Shown here: positions 17,758 to 25,770 of the stretch, piece after piece
Layout of the letters: each line of letters begins with the position of its first letter
Position numbering within the stretch: the stretch's first letter is position 1
Assembly (NCBI RefSeq): GCF_900177615.1
Contig: NZ_FXAP01000001.1
Location: 998,825 to 1,062,824, forward strand
Length of the DNA: 64,000 nt
Direction of reading: 5' to 3'
From: Plantibacter flavus
Lineage (GTDB): Bacteria; Actinomycetota; Actinomycetes; Actinomycetales; Microbacteriaceae
Program-made: the position numbers and the translations under genes
Notes under the pieces: generated by a model
What the model was told of the DNA's origin: nothing
Seen by the model: the letters and a program-made list of their open reading frames with translations, nothing else
Database searches by the model: none

Positions 17758-20010
17758 ATGCCGTTCGTCCCGATCTCCCAGGTCACCCTCACGGGTGGGC
17801 CCCTGTTCCGGGCGCAGGAGGCCGACCGCGCCTACCTGCGAGCCCTCGAGCCCGATCGCCTGCTCGCCCCGTTCCTCCGTGAGGCGGGCCTGGAGCCCCG
17901 GGCGGCGTCCTACGACGACTGGGAGGTGCGCGGACTCGATGGCCATACCGCCGGACACTACCTCTCGGCCTGCTCCCTGATGGTCGCCTCCACCGGGGAC
18001 GACGTCCTGCGCTTCCGGCTCGAGTACACGGTCGCCGAACTGGCCCGCGCACAGGACCACCTGGGTACCGGGTACGTCGGTGGAGTCCCTCGGAGTGCCG
18101 AGCTCTGGGCCGAGGTCGCAGCGGGGATCACCGAATCGACGTTCCGCGCCGGCCGCTGGGTGCCCTGGTACAACCTGCACAAGCTGTACGCCGGTCTCAT
18201 CGATGCGGCCCGATTGACCGGGAACCAGGTGGCACCCGACGTCGTCCTGCGCCTCGCCACCTGGTGGGAGGAGCTCGCCGTTGGGATCGACGACGAGCAC
18301 TTCCAGCTCATGCTCGAGACCGAGATCGGCGGGATGAACGAGGCGTACGTCGACCTCTTCGACCTCACGGGCGATCCCCGCCATCTCGCGATGGCAGCCC
18401 GCTTCACGTCCACCGCCCTCAGCGGACCGCTGTCGCGTCGGTCCGACGAACTGACCGGCCTGCACGCAAACACGCGCATCCCGCAGTTCGTCGGCTTCGC
18501 CGCCCTGGCCGCGCGGAGCGGTGATCCGGCCCTCGCCCGTGCGGCCCGGTTCGCCTGGGAGACGATCCTGACGCGGCGCACGGTCGCGATCGGCGGCAAC
18601 AGTGTCCGCGAGCACTTCCACGCCATCGACGACTTCACCCCGATGACCGAGGACCGGGAGGGCCCGGAGACCTGCAACAGCTACAACCTGATCAAGCTGG
18701 GCCGACGGCTCAGCGCCGACGGGTCCGACCCGGCGGTCGCCGACGCGCTCGAACGGATCCTCTTCAACCACCTCCTGTCCTCGCAGCACCCCGAGCACGG
18801 CGGGCTCGTCTACTTCACCTCGATGCGACCCGACCACTACCGCGTCTACTCCTCGCCGGAGCACAGCTTCTGGTGCTGCGTCGGGACCGGTCTGGAGAGC
18901 CACGCGAAACACGGTGAGTCGCTGTACCGGTTCGACGACGACACGGTGTCGGTCGAGCTCTTCGCGCCCTCGGTCGTGCGGATCCCGGAACTCGGTCTCG
19001 AGCTGGAGCAACGGACGGCCTTCCCGTCCGACGGCGTGGTCGGACTCACCCTCGGGCTCACCGGCCCGCGTCGGTTCCGGCTCCGCGTCCGGGTCCCCGG
19101 GTGGAGTGTTCCGACACCCGAGGTGTTCCTCAACGGCGCTCCGGTCACCGCTGAACTCGAACGCGGCCATCTCGTCCTGGATCGTGAGTGGAGCGACGGC
19201 GACACCGTGTCGTTCGAGCTCACCATGGGTGGCCGCGCCGAACCGTACCCGGACGGCTCGGACTGGACCTCGCTCCTCTGGGGTCCGTCCGTCCTGGCCG
19301 CCCGTGGCGAGTCGCTGCCGACCGACGTGGTGCTGGCCGGCCGCGCCCACGCGCCGCACACGGCGGTCGGCCCGCTCACCCTGCTCGCCTCGGCACCGAT
19401 CGTCCCGCGGTCGGCTGTGCCCTACCGGGACGCCGATGGGCGACTCCGGGTCGACTCCGACCGAGGACCGATCCCGTTGGAACCGTTCGCAGGTCTGCAC
19501 GACGCGCGGTACACCGTCACGTTCCCCGTGGCGTCGACGGCGGACGAGGACGCCGTCGCTCGGCGCCGCACCGCCCTGGCCGAGCAGGACCGACGCGCCT
19601 CGAGCATCGACGGACGGACGGTCGACCGGGTCGCTCTGGGCGAGCAGCAGCCGGAGGCGGATCACGGGTTCGAGGGGGTGGCCAGCGCCAGCGGCGCGGT
19701 GGGTGGTGTCCGCTGGCGCAGCACGGCCGAGCGTCTGTCCGTGACGCTCGTCGACCCGCATCTCCTCGGCCGGGTCGTCAGAGTGACCTGGCTGCACGAC
19801 CCGGCGGGCCACGGTTTCACCCTCGAGATCGACGGTACGCCGGTCGCCCCGCGGGAGGGTGGGCGAGACGACGACCTGGAGTGGGCGGAGTACCCCCTGA
19901 CGCCCACCAGCGCCGGGTGGGGTGTCCGGCGGTTCGCGCTCGTCGCGGACCTGGATCGCGAGACCCCGCGGTGCACCGAACTCCGAGTGCTGACCGCCGA
20001 GGGCGCCTGA
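17758..20010 (+). CDS. GH127-type beta-L-arabinofuranosidase (DUF1680)
   Basis: 750 residues matching the DUF1680/GH127 family. The characteristic zinc/cysteine centre is visible: GPETCNSYNLIKL (Glu and Cys about 305-307) and FWCCVGTGLESH (Cys-Cys about 372-373), corresponding to the Glu-Cys and Cys-Cys ligands and cysteine nucleophile known in the Bifidobacterium enzyme HypBA1. Such enzymes cleave beta-L-arabinofuranosidic bonds found in plant hydroxyproline-rich glycoproteins and some pectin or xyloglucan side chains. It begins two bases after the GH3 stop. A C-terminal beta-domain follows the barrel. No signal peptide: cytoplasmic. The related GH146 is the main alternative classification. 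Confidence 0.87.
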   Translation: MPFVPISQVTLTGGPLFRAQEADRAYLRALEPDRLLAPFLREAGLEPRAASYDDWEVRGLDGHTAGHYLSACSLMVASTGDDVLRFRLEYTVAELARAQDHLGTGYVGGVPRSAELWAEVAAGITESTFRAGRWVPWYNLHKLYAGLIDAARLTGNQVAPDVVLRLATWWEELAVGIDDEHFQLMLETEIGGMNEAYVDLFDLTGDPRHLAMAARFTSTALSGPLSRRSDELTGLHANTRIPQFVGFAALAARSGDPALARAARFAWETILTRRTVAIGGNSVREHFHAIDDFTPMTEDREGPETCNSYNLIKLGRRLSADGSDPAVADALERILFNHLLSSQHPEHGGLVYFTSMRPDHYRVYSSPEHSFWCCVGTGLESHAKHGESLYRFDDDTVSVELFAPSVVRIPELGLELEQRTAFPSDGVVGLTLGLTGPRRFRLRVRVPGWSVPTPEVFLNGAPVTAELERGHLVLDREWSDGDTVSFELTMGGRAEPYPDGSDWTSLLWGPSVLAARGESLPTDVVLAGRAHAPHTAVGPLTLLASAPIVPRSAVPYRDADGRLRVDSDRGPIPLEPFAGLHDARYTVTFPVASTADEDAVARRRTALAEQDRRASSIDGRTVDRVALGEQQPEADHGFEGVASASGAVGGVRWRSTAERLSVTLVDPHLLGRVVRVTWLHDPAGHGFTLEIDGTPVAPREGGRDDDLEWAEYPLTPTSAGWGVRRFALVADLDRETPRCTELRVLTAEGA

Positions 20011-20059
20011 CCACCGGTACCGGCGCGCACAGCGCCCCGGTATGCGGGAGCATGGAGCC

Positions 20060-21070
20060 ATGACGACGACGCCGGAGCAGGACGACTCCAGCGTGACGCT
20101 CGCGGACGTCGCCGCGAGGTCGGGCTGCTCGGTGTCGCTCGTCTCCCGGGTGCTCGCCGGGAAGCGCCATGCATCCCCGGACACCCGGGACCGCATCCTC
20201 GCTGCAGCGCACGACCTCGGGTACGACCGCGCAGCACAACGTCGCGGCCGACCTCGCTCGGTCCCGCGCCTGCTCGACCTGGCGATGAGTCAGTGGGACG
20301 ACCCCTGGGCGAACACGGTCGTGACGAGCGTGCGGCGGGCGGCGGCTGCGGCGAACTACGACCTGGTGCTCACGCCGGAGAGCGAGTCGATGGTCGACGA
20401 CTGGCCCAGTCGGGCACGTGCGCGGGGATCGGCCGGTGTCGTCGTGTGCCTCATCCGTCCAAACGTCTCGCAGCTCGACATCCTCGCCTCGGCCAACATC
20501 CCCGTCGCGCTCCTCGATCCGCGTGCGGAGCCGGCGCGGAGTCTGCCGAGCGTCGGGTCCACCGACTGGCAGGGCGGCTTCGACGCGGGTCGGCATCTCG
20601 CCAGGCGGGGGACACGTCGGTTCCTCATCATCACCGGCCGGCCGAAGTACCGGTTCGGTCGTGCGCGAGAGGCCGGTTTCCGAGCGGCGGTCGAGCGGCA
20701 CGCCGACGGAGCGACGGTCGAGGAGATCTCGTCGCCGTGGTCATCGGAGAGCGCCTTCGTCTCCGTGCGCAAGCTCCTCAGGCAGGGCGGGCTCCCCATC
20801 GGCGTCTTCAGCTGCAACGACGAGATGGCCTACGGCGTCTACCGCGCCGCTGAAGAACTGCAGCTCCGCATCCCCGACGACATCCGGGTCGTCGGCTTCG
20901 ACGACCTCCCGCAGTCCAGGTTGATGCCGCCGCCGATGACGACCGTGCGACAGCCGATGCGCGCGATGGCCGCGCGTGCGGTCCAGCTCGTCCTCGAGGC
21001 GGAGCCCGGAACGGATCCGGGGGACCGGGCGGAGTTCCCGACCGAACTCATCGTCCGCGCGTCGAGCTGA
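20060..21070 (+). CDS. LacI-family transcriptional regulator (second of the locus)
   Basis: 336 residues. The HTH head VTLADVAARSGCSVSLVSRVL is preceded by a polar 13-residue tail; the sensor domain ends with VVGFDDLPQSRL and TTVRQPMRAMA. The ATG at 20060 has GGAG at good distance; an upstream in-frame ATG at 20042 would add six residues and lacks a site. It follows GH127 by 49 bp on the same strand and so is probably co-transcribed. Why the locus has two LacI proteins is unknown: they may sense different sugars, or one may act on genes elsewhere. Confidence 0.88.
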   Translation: MTTTPEQDDSSVTLADVAARSGCSVSLVSRVLAGKRHASPDTRDRILAAAHDLGYDRAAQRRGRPRSVPRLLDLAMSQWDDPWANTVVTSVRRAAAAANYDLVLTPESESMVDDWPSRARARGSAGVVVCLIRPNVSQLDILASANIPVALLDPRAEPARSLPSVGSTDWQGGFDAGRHLARRGTRRFLIITGRPKYRFGRAREAGFRAAVERHADGATVEEISSPWSSESAFVSVRKLLRQGGLPIGVFSCNDEMAYGVYRAAEELQLRIPDDIRVVGFDDLPQSRLMPPPMTTVRQPMRAMAARAVQLVLEAEPGTDPGDRAEFPTELIVRASS

Positions 21071-21094
21071 CGCGGACGCGGGAGAATGGTCGCC

Positions 21095-21811
21095 ATGACG
21101 GGATCATCGGACACCGACGAGGTGTCGACGGACCACTCGAGCGTGTCGACGTGGATGCAGGCGCTCGGCACGGCGACCGGGAACCCCGGCGGCGGGGCCG
21201 CATCCGGACTCATGCTGGCGATCGCCGCCGGCCTCACCGCGATGGTCGCCGGCTACACCCGAGCCACGCATGCCACCGAGGTCGCGAACGGGCAGGCCGC
21301 GACCGAGGTCGAGGTCGAGGTCGAGGCGACGATCGCCGCACTCCACGCTCGCGCCGAGGCCCGCTCCGAGGTGGCGCTGCGTCTGGCCGACGAGGATGCC
21401 CATGCCTCGCGGGCCTTCGGCAGTGCCTTCCACCTGGCACCCGGCGTCGAACGCGACGAGGCGATCCGCGCCGCATCGATCGAGGCTGCCGCGGCCTCGG
21501 CGCGGCTGGGGGAGCATGCCGTCGACGCGATCGACGATCTCGCCTGGCTGACCGAGCACGGCAACCCGGCGCTGATCGCTGATGTGGCGGTGGCGATCGG
21601 CGCACTCCGCGCCGCGATCACGGGAGCGCGGACCAACGTCAGCTTCGATCTCGGTTCGGTCCGCAGCGCACACGCCTCCCTCGAGGAGGTCCGCGCCGAC
21701 GAGCCGCGCCTGTGGGAACTCGTCGCCGTGTTCGACCGCGCCCTCGAGCGGATCGACCGGCTCGCGGCGTCGATCGACTCCGAGGCCGCTCCCACCGACG
21801 CGGCGTCGTAG
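21095..21811 (+). CDS. Cyclodeaminase/cyclohydrolase (FTCD_C) family protein
   Basis: 238 residues, all alpha, with the family's glycine-rich opening (GTATGNPGGGAASGLMLAIA, about residues 23-42). The family includes formimidoyltetrahydrofolate cyclodeaminase and methenyl-THF cyclohydrolases acting in folate one-carbon metabolism. I choose ATG 21095 because a GAGAAT -10-like box ends 7 nt before it, the leaderless arrangement common in this window; ATG 21086 would add three residues. It stands alone between lacI and a convergent lipid kinase, so the exact reaction is uncertain. Confidence 0.75.
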   Translation: MTGSSDTDEVSTDHSSVSTWMQALGTATGNPGGGAASGLMLAIAAGLTAMVAGYTRATHATEVANGQAATEVEVEVEATIAALHARAEARSEVALRLADEDAHASRAFGSAFHLAPGVERDEAIRAASIEAAAASARLGEHAVDAIDDLAWLTEHGNPALIADVAVAIGALRAAITGARTNVSFDLGSVRSAHASLEEVRADEPRLWELVAVFDRALERIDRLAASIDSEAAPTDAAS

Positions 21812-21818
21812 CCGGTGG

Positions 21819-22826
21819 TCAGCGCCCGCCGGGGCGCACAGTCGGTCCGCTCGGAACCCGCACGATCAGGGCGTGGTGCAGGTTCGTCAGCGAGACCGAG
21901 ATCACCGAACCGTGCGAGTCGCCGTCCAGCTGGATCTCCTGCGGCTCCTCGAGTCGGAGGTGCATCGTCCGAGCCTGTGCGTAGCTGATCGCGCGTGCCT
22001 TCGGCGAGAGTCGTCCGACCAGCCGGCCGAACCGCGTGCGGTGCAGCATCCGGTTGAACGTCAGGCGGTAGCCGATGTTCCCCCAACCCGGACCCTTGCC
22101 AGGGCGCAGCATCACGGCATCGAGCAGACCGTCGTCCACGACGGCCTCGGGGAGCAGCAGGACCCCGCCGGTGAGCGTGCCGGAGTTGCCGACGATGATC
22201 GTGTGCGCTCGCGCAGCCGCCTCCGGACGGTCGTCGAGTCGATAGTGCAGGTCGAACTGCCGGTTGCCGATGATGCTCCGCGCGATCGGGTCGGAGTAGG
22301 CGAGCCAACCGATCCGTCGCTTCAGCCGCTCATTGGTGTGGCCGGCCATGTGCGCGTCGAGGCCGATGCCGGCCATGACGAGGAAGACCTCGTCCCGGTT
22401 CGTGCCGTCGCTGCGCCCGAGACTGACCTGGCCGACGTCGACCACCTGGTCACGCCCTGAGCAGGCGATGTCGACCGACCGCCTGAGGTCGCCCAACGGC
22501 AGACCGAGCGCTCGGGCGAAGAGGTTCCCCGTTCCGGCCGGGACCAGCCCGAGGGGGATGCCGGTCGACGCGATGGCCTCGGCGGCGACCCGCAGCGTCC
22601 CGTCGCCTCCCGCGACCAGGATGACCGAGGGGGCCGAGGCGATCGCGGCCGCGGACGCACCCCGGCCATCGTCGTCAGCGCTCGTCTCGTGCCAGGTGGA
22701 GGGTGCCAGTCCGTGCGTCGATTCAGCGGCTGCGACGACCGAGCGGAGGACCTTGATGTCGACCTTGGAGGGATTGACGACGACGGCTGCGCGTCGACGT
22801 CCGCGTTCGGCTGGTGCATTGTTCAC
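21819..22826 (-). CDS. Diacylglycerol/lipid kinase (DagK/YegS family)
   Basis: 335 residues. The nucleotide-binding signature VILVAGGDGTLRVAAEAI (about residues 68-85) and LGLVPAGTGNLFARAL (about 92-107) define the LCB5/DagK family, which phosphorylates diacylglycerol or related lipids at the membrane with ATP. The GTG start (22826-22824) is supported by a TATCCT box whose end is 7 nt upstream, giving a leaderless transcript. It is divergent from arfB. Actinobacterial relatives may act on diacylglycerol recycling or on mannolipid precursors; the sequence does not say which. Confidence 0.88.
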   Translation of the reverse strand: MNNAPAERGRRRAAVVVNPSKVDIKVLRSVVAAAESTHGLAPSTWHETSADDDGRGASAAAIASAPSVILVAGGDGTLRVAAEAIASTGIPLGLVPAGTGNLFARALGLPLGDLRRSVDIACSGRDQVVDVGQVSLGRSDGTNRDEVFLVMAGIGLDAHMAGHTNERLKRRIGWLAYSDPIARSIIGNRQFDLHYRLDDRPEAAARAHTIIVGNSGTLTGGVLLLPEAVVDDGLLDAVMLRPGKGPGWGNIGYRLTFNRMLHRTRFGRLVGRLSPKARAISYAQARTMHLRLEEPQEIQLDGDSHGSVISVSLTNLHHALIVRVPSGPTVRPGGR

Positions 22827-22833
22827 AGCGTCA

Positions 22834-22839
22834 AGGATA
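22834..22839 (-). promoter_or_regulatory. -10 box of leaderless lipid kinase gene
   Basis: TATCCT on the minus strand, 7 nt before GTG 22826; no ribosome site is present. Confidence 0.5.
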
Positions 22840-22905
22840 GGAGGCACCGGCACGGAACCAGCGGTGGACGCGAACCGTGCCGAGGGTTCGTGAGACGCTT
22901 GCCCC

Positions 22906-23328
22906 ATGGACCTCGAGGTGTCGCCCGGACTGACGATCCCAGCAGCCGAGCTGCAGTGGCGTTTCTCCCGGTCGTCCGGTCCGGGCGGACAGCACGTGAA
23001 CACCTCCGACAGCCGGGTCCAATTGACGTGGAGTGTGGCCGAGTCGGCCGTCCTCACCGACGAGCAGCGCGACCGACTGCTCGAGCGGCTCGGCGCCCGG
23101 CTGGTCGGGGGAGCCATCACCGTGACGGTCTCCCGCGAGCGATCGCAGCTCCGGAACCGCGAACTCGCGCTCGAAGCGCTCGCGACACGCATCAGGTCGG
23201 CCCTCGCGCCGCCGGCACCACCTCGCCGGCCCACGCGTCCGACCCGCGGATCGGCGCGACGCCACCTCGCGGCGAAACAGCAGCGGAGCGCCACCAAACA
23301 GCAACGACGACGTCCCTCCGACGACTAG
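22906..23328 (+). CDS. arfB: Alternative ribosome-rescue factor / peptidyl-tRNA hydrolase ArfB
   Basis: 140 residues. The catalytic GGQ motif is in SRSSGPGGQHVNTSDSRVQL (about residues 21-40), and the basic C-terminal tail (residues ~105-136, rich in Arg/Lys/Gln) is the part that threads into the mRNA channel of a stalled ribosome in ArfB/YaeJ. The protein releases the nascent chain from ribosomes stalled without a stop codon. A GACGCT -10-like box ends 6 nt before the ATG, again suggesting a leaderless mRNA. Length matches the family (about 140 aa), which separates it from full release factors. Confidence 0.9.
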   Translation: MDLEVSPGLTIPAAELQWRFSRSSGPGGQHVNTSDSRVQLTWSVAESAVLTDEQRDRLLERLGARLVGGAITVTVSRERSQLRNRELALEALATRIRSALAPPAPPRRPTRPTRGSARRHLAAKQQRSATKQQRRRPSDD

Positions 23329-23439
23329 CGGGTCACAACGCAGCCTCCCGCAAGGGCGTGCGTCGGACGGTCCGGTCCATTAGCGTTCCCGGAGAGCGCA
23401 CCCGTCGACGCCGTCGTCGTGCGCGAACGGAGGAACACC

Positions 23440-24426
23440 ATGCGCATCGTCGTCATCGGCGGGACCGGCCACATCGGCACCTTCCTCGTCCCGCGACTCG
23501 TCCGGGCCGGCCACGAGGTCGTGAGTGTGAGCCGCGGCGATCGGTCGCCGTACACGGACGCGCGCGAGTGGGACCAGGTCGAGCGGATCCGGGCCGATCG
23601 GGAGGCCGAGGACCGGGACGGTGTCTTCGCGCGACGCATCGCGGACCTCGGTCCGGACGTCGTCATCGACCTGGTCTGCTTCACGGTCGCCGCAGCGCAG
23701 GCACTCGTCGAGGGACTGCGCGGCAACACGGGCCAGCTGCTCCACTGCGGATCGATCTGGCGCTACGGTCCCAGCGCGTCCGTCCCCATCGTCGAGGGCT
23801 CCGCTACGGCGCCGTTCGGCGACTACGGCGTCCAGAAGGATCAGATCGCCCGGCTGCTCCAGCAGGAGACCGCCGACGGAGGACTGGTGACGACCTCCCT
23901 GCATCCCGGGCACATCGTCGGACCGGGGTGGGCGCCCATCAACCCGCTGGGCAACCTCGACCTCGGGGTCTGGCGGACCCTCGCACTCGGTTCACCGCTG
24001 CGCATCCCCGGACTCGGTGCCGAGCTGCTGCACCACGTGCACGCCGACGACGTCGCGCAGGCGTTCGAGCTCGCCGTCGCGAACCGGGATCGTGTCGCCG
24101 GCGAGGACCTCAACGTGACCTCGGCCGCCGCGGTCACCGTCCGCGGCTACGCCGACGTCGTCGCCGGCTGGTTCGGACGCTCGGCCGAGCTCGAGTCGGT
24201 GACCTGGGAGCAGTTCCGAGCCGAGACACCGACGGAGCACGCCGACACCACCTGGGAGCACCTGGTACGGAGCCACTGCGCGTCGATCGACAAGGCACGG
24301 TCGCTACTCGGATACGAACCCGCCTACACCTCGACGGAGGCGGTGCTCGAGTCCGTCCGTTCGCTCGTCGCCCGCGGGGAGTTGGACCTGCCAGAACCAC
24401 GAGCAGCGCTGCAGACGAACCGCTGA
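23440..24426 (+). CDS. NAD-dependent epimerase/dehydratase (extended SDR)
   Basis: 328 residues with an N-terminal Rossmann motif VVIGGTGHIGTFL (about residues 4-16). The usual catalytic YxxxK of SDRs appears as YGVQK (about 129-133) after a GSIWRYG segment. The ATG at 23440 has GGAGGA 6 nt upstream, better than an in-frame start 21 bp earlier. It probably acts on a sugar nucleotide or a sugar-like substrate, but I cannot assign one. Neighbours give no pathway clue; it is convergent with the FMN monooxygenase gene. Confidence 0.8.
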   Translation: MRIVVIGGTGHIGTFLVPRLVRAGHEVVSVSRGDRSPYTDAREWDQVERIRADREAEDRDGVFARRIADLGPDVVIDLVCFTVAAAQALVEGLRGNTGQLLHCGSIWRYGPSASVPIVEGSATAPFGDYGVQKDQIARLLQQETADGGLVTTSLHPGHIVGPGWAPINPLGNLDLGVWRTLALGSPLRIPGLGAELLHHVHADDVAQAFELAVANRDRVAGEDLNVTSAAAVTVRGYADVVAGWFGRSAELESVTWEQFRAETPTEHADTTWEHLVRSHCASIDKARSLLGYEPAYTSTEAVLESVRSLVARGELDLPEPRAALQTNR

Positions 24427-24438
24427 CAGCGGAACCGG

Positions 24439-25770
24439 TCAGGGGGCCCGCAACGAGCTCCGGAGTCCGTGCGGTGCGTCGACCTTCGGACGCTGAAGGA
24501 TCCCGCGGCGCCGGAGGATCGGTACGAGTTCGTCGAGCATGCGGTGCACCGTCACCGGGTGGAGGTCACCCGAGAAGATGAACCCGTCGTTGTCCGCCTC
24601 ACTGCCGGCGCGTTCGATGTGGTCTGCCACCTCAGCCGCCGTGCCGACGACACCGCTGCCGTCGATGATGCGCCCGAGGCGTGCCTTGGGCACGAGCAGC
24701 TCCCGGAGCGTCGCCGCCGCGAAGGACTCGTGCTGGCCGCGCAACGCGTCAAGGCTGCCGCGCGACACGTGGTCACCGAAGACAGCCGGGTCCACCGGGC
24801 GGTCGAGGTCGAGCGCGGTGAGGTCCGTCTCCAGGTCGCTCGACCACGCGAGTGCGACGGAGCGCAGCGTCTCATCGTCCGGCTGTTCCGAGGCCGCGAC
24901 GAGTCGATCGGCCTCGGCACTGCTCGACACGATGACGGGCTTGAACACGAACAGGATCGCGGGAGGGGTGTCCCGACCGACGGCAGCCGAGGCGTCGAGG
25001 ACCCGCCTCCGGTACGCGCGGAGGCTTTGGATGTCGAGCGGCGCGAGGGCGAGCTGGACGTCCGACTGTCGTCCGGTGAAGGCGAGCCCTCGCGGCGAGG
25101 AGCCCGGCGACACGATGACGGGCTCCCCACCGGAATCCTCGTCGAAGGGGAGGGCGTTGAGCGGCCCGTCGAAGTCGTAGTGTGCGCCGCGATGCTCGAC
25201 GCGGTCGAGGTGGCGGCCGTCGGCGAAGCGTCCGGAGGCGGTGTCGCCCACGTACGCGCCGGGTCGCCAGCTCCGCCAGAGCGCGCGCACGCCGTCGAGC
25301 CATTCCTCCGCCCGCTCGTAGGCGATGTCGTGCGGCACGACCGGCTCACCGAAGTGCCGACTGCTGCCGACGTCGGTCACCACGTTCACCCCGAACCGTC
25401 CGCGACTGAGGTGCTGCAGGGTCGCGAACTGCCGTGCCGCCTGGTACGGCGGCAGCTGCAACGGGTTCACGGTCGGGATGATGCCGATGCGCTCCGTCAC
25501 CGAGAAGAGGAACGGGGCGAGGCTCAGCGGGTCGTGCTTCGGCCCGCCGTAGGCGCCGCGGATGCGGAGGTCGAGCGTCTCGGGGTTCCCCAGTGACAGG
25601 GCGTCCTCGATGATCAGGAGGTCCAGACCTGCCTGCTCGAGTTCGCGCACGGCCTGCTGGTAGAGGGCGGGTTCCTGCCAGCGGTAGTCCCAGTCGAGGT
25701 ACGGGTGCCCCCAACCGTGCGGACCGAACCCACGTGACAGGAACCAGCCGAAGCGTTGCCGGGCACTCAC
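24439..25770 (-). CDS. FMN-dependent LLM-class monooxygenase (NtaA/SnaA/DszA type)
   Basis: 443 residues of the bacterial luciferase superfamily. Conserved blocks include LDLLIIEDAL near residue 50, SLAPFLFSVTERIGIIPTVN near 82-101, and GRFGVNVVTDVG near 124. These two-component enzymes use reduced FMN and oxygen to cleave C-S or C-N bonds in sulfonates, sulfones or aminopolycarboxylates. The GTG start overlaps the stop of metY (GTGA), so the two proteins are co-translated. The pairing suggests release of sulfur from an organosulfur compound followed by its capture by MetY; this is inference. A longer open frame reaches further upstream but lies within metY. Confidence 0.82.
   Translation of the reverse strand: MSARQRFGWFLSRGFGPHGWGHPYLDWDYRWQEPALYQQAVRELEQAGLDLLIIEDALSLGNPETLDLRIRGAYGGPKHDPLSLAPFLFSVTERIGIIPTVNPLQLPPYQAARQFATLQHLSRGRFGVNVVTDVGSSRHFGEPVVPHDIAYERAEEWLDGVRALWRSWRPGAYVGDTASGRFADGRHLDRVEHRGAHYDFDGPLNALPFDEDSGGEPVIVSPGSSPRGLAFTGRQSDVQLALAPLDIQSLRAYRRRVLDASAAVGRDTPPAILFVFKPVIVSSSAEADRLVAASEQPDDETLRSVALAWSSDLETDLTALDLDRPVDPAVFGDHVSRGSLDALRGQHESFAAATLRELLVPKARLGRIIDGSGVVGTAAEVADHIERAGSEADNDGFIFSGDLHPVTVHRMLDELVPILRRRGILQRPKVDAPHGLRSSLRAP

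Noticed and set aside
20010-20042. Hairpin terminator between GH127 and the second lacI
   Set aside because: Only an imperfect ACCGGCGC/GCGCCCCGGT pairing with a bulge; co-transcription of the two genes is equally likely.
17449-20196. A 915-codon open frame antisense to GH127
   Set aside because: It is a shadow of codon bias in high-GC DNA; its product has no recognisable domain, is low-complexity in Arg/Gly/Val, and the plus-strand GH127 has clear active-site motifs.
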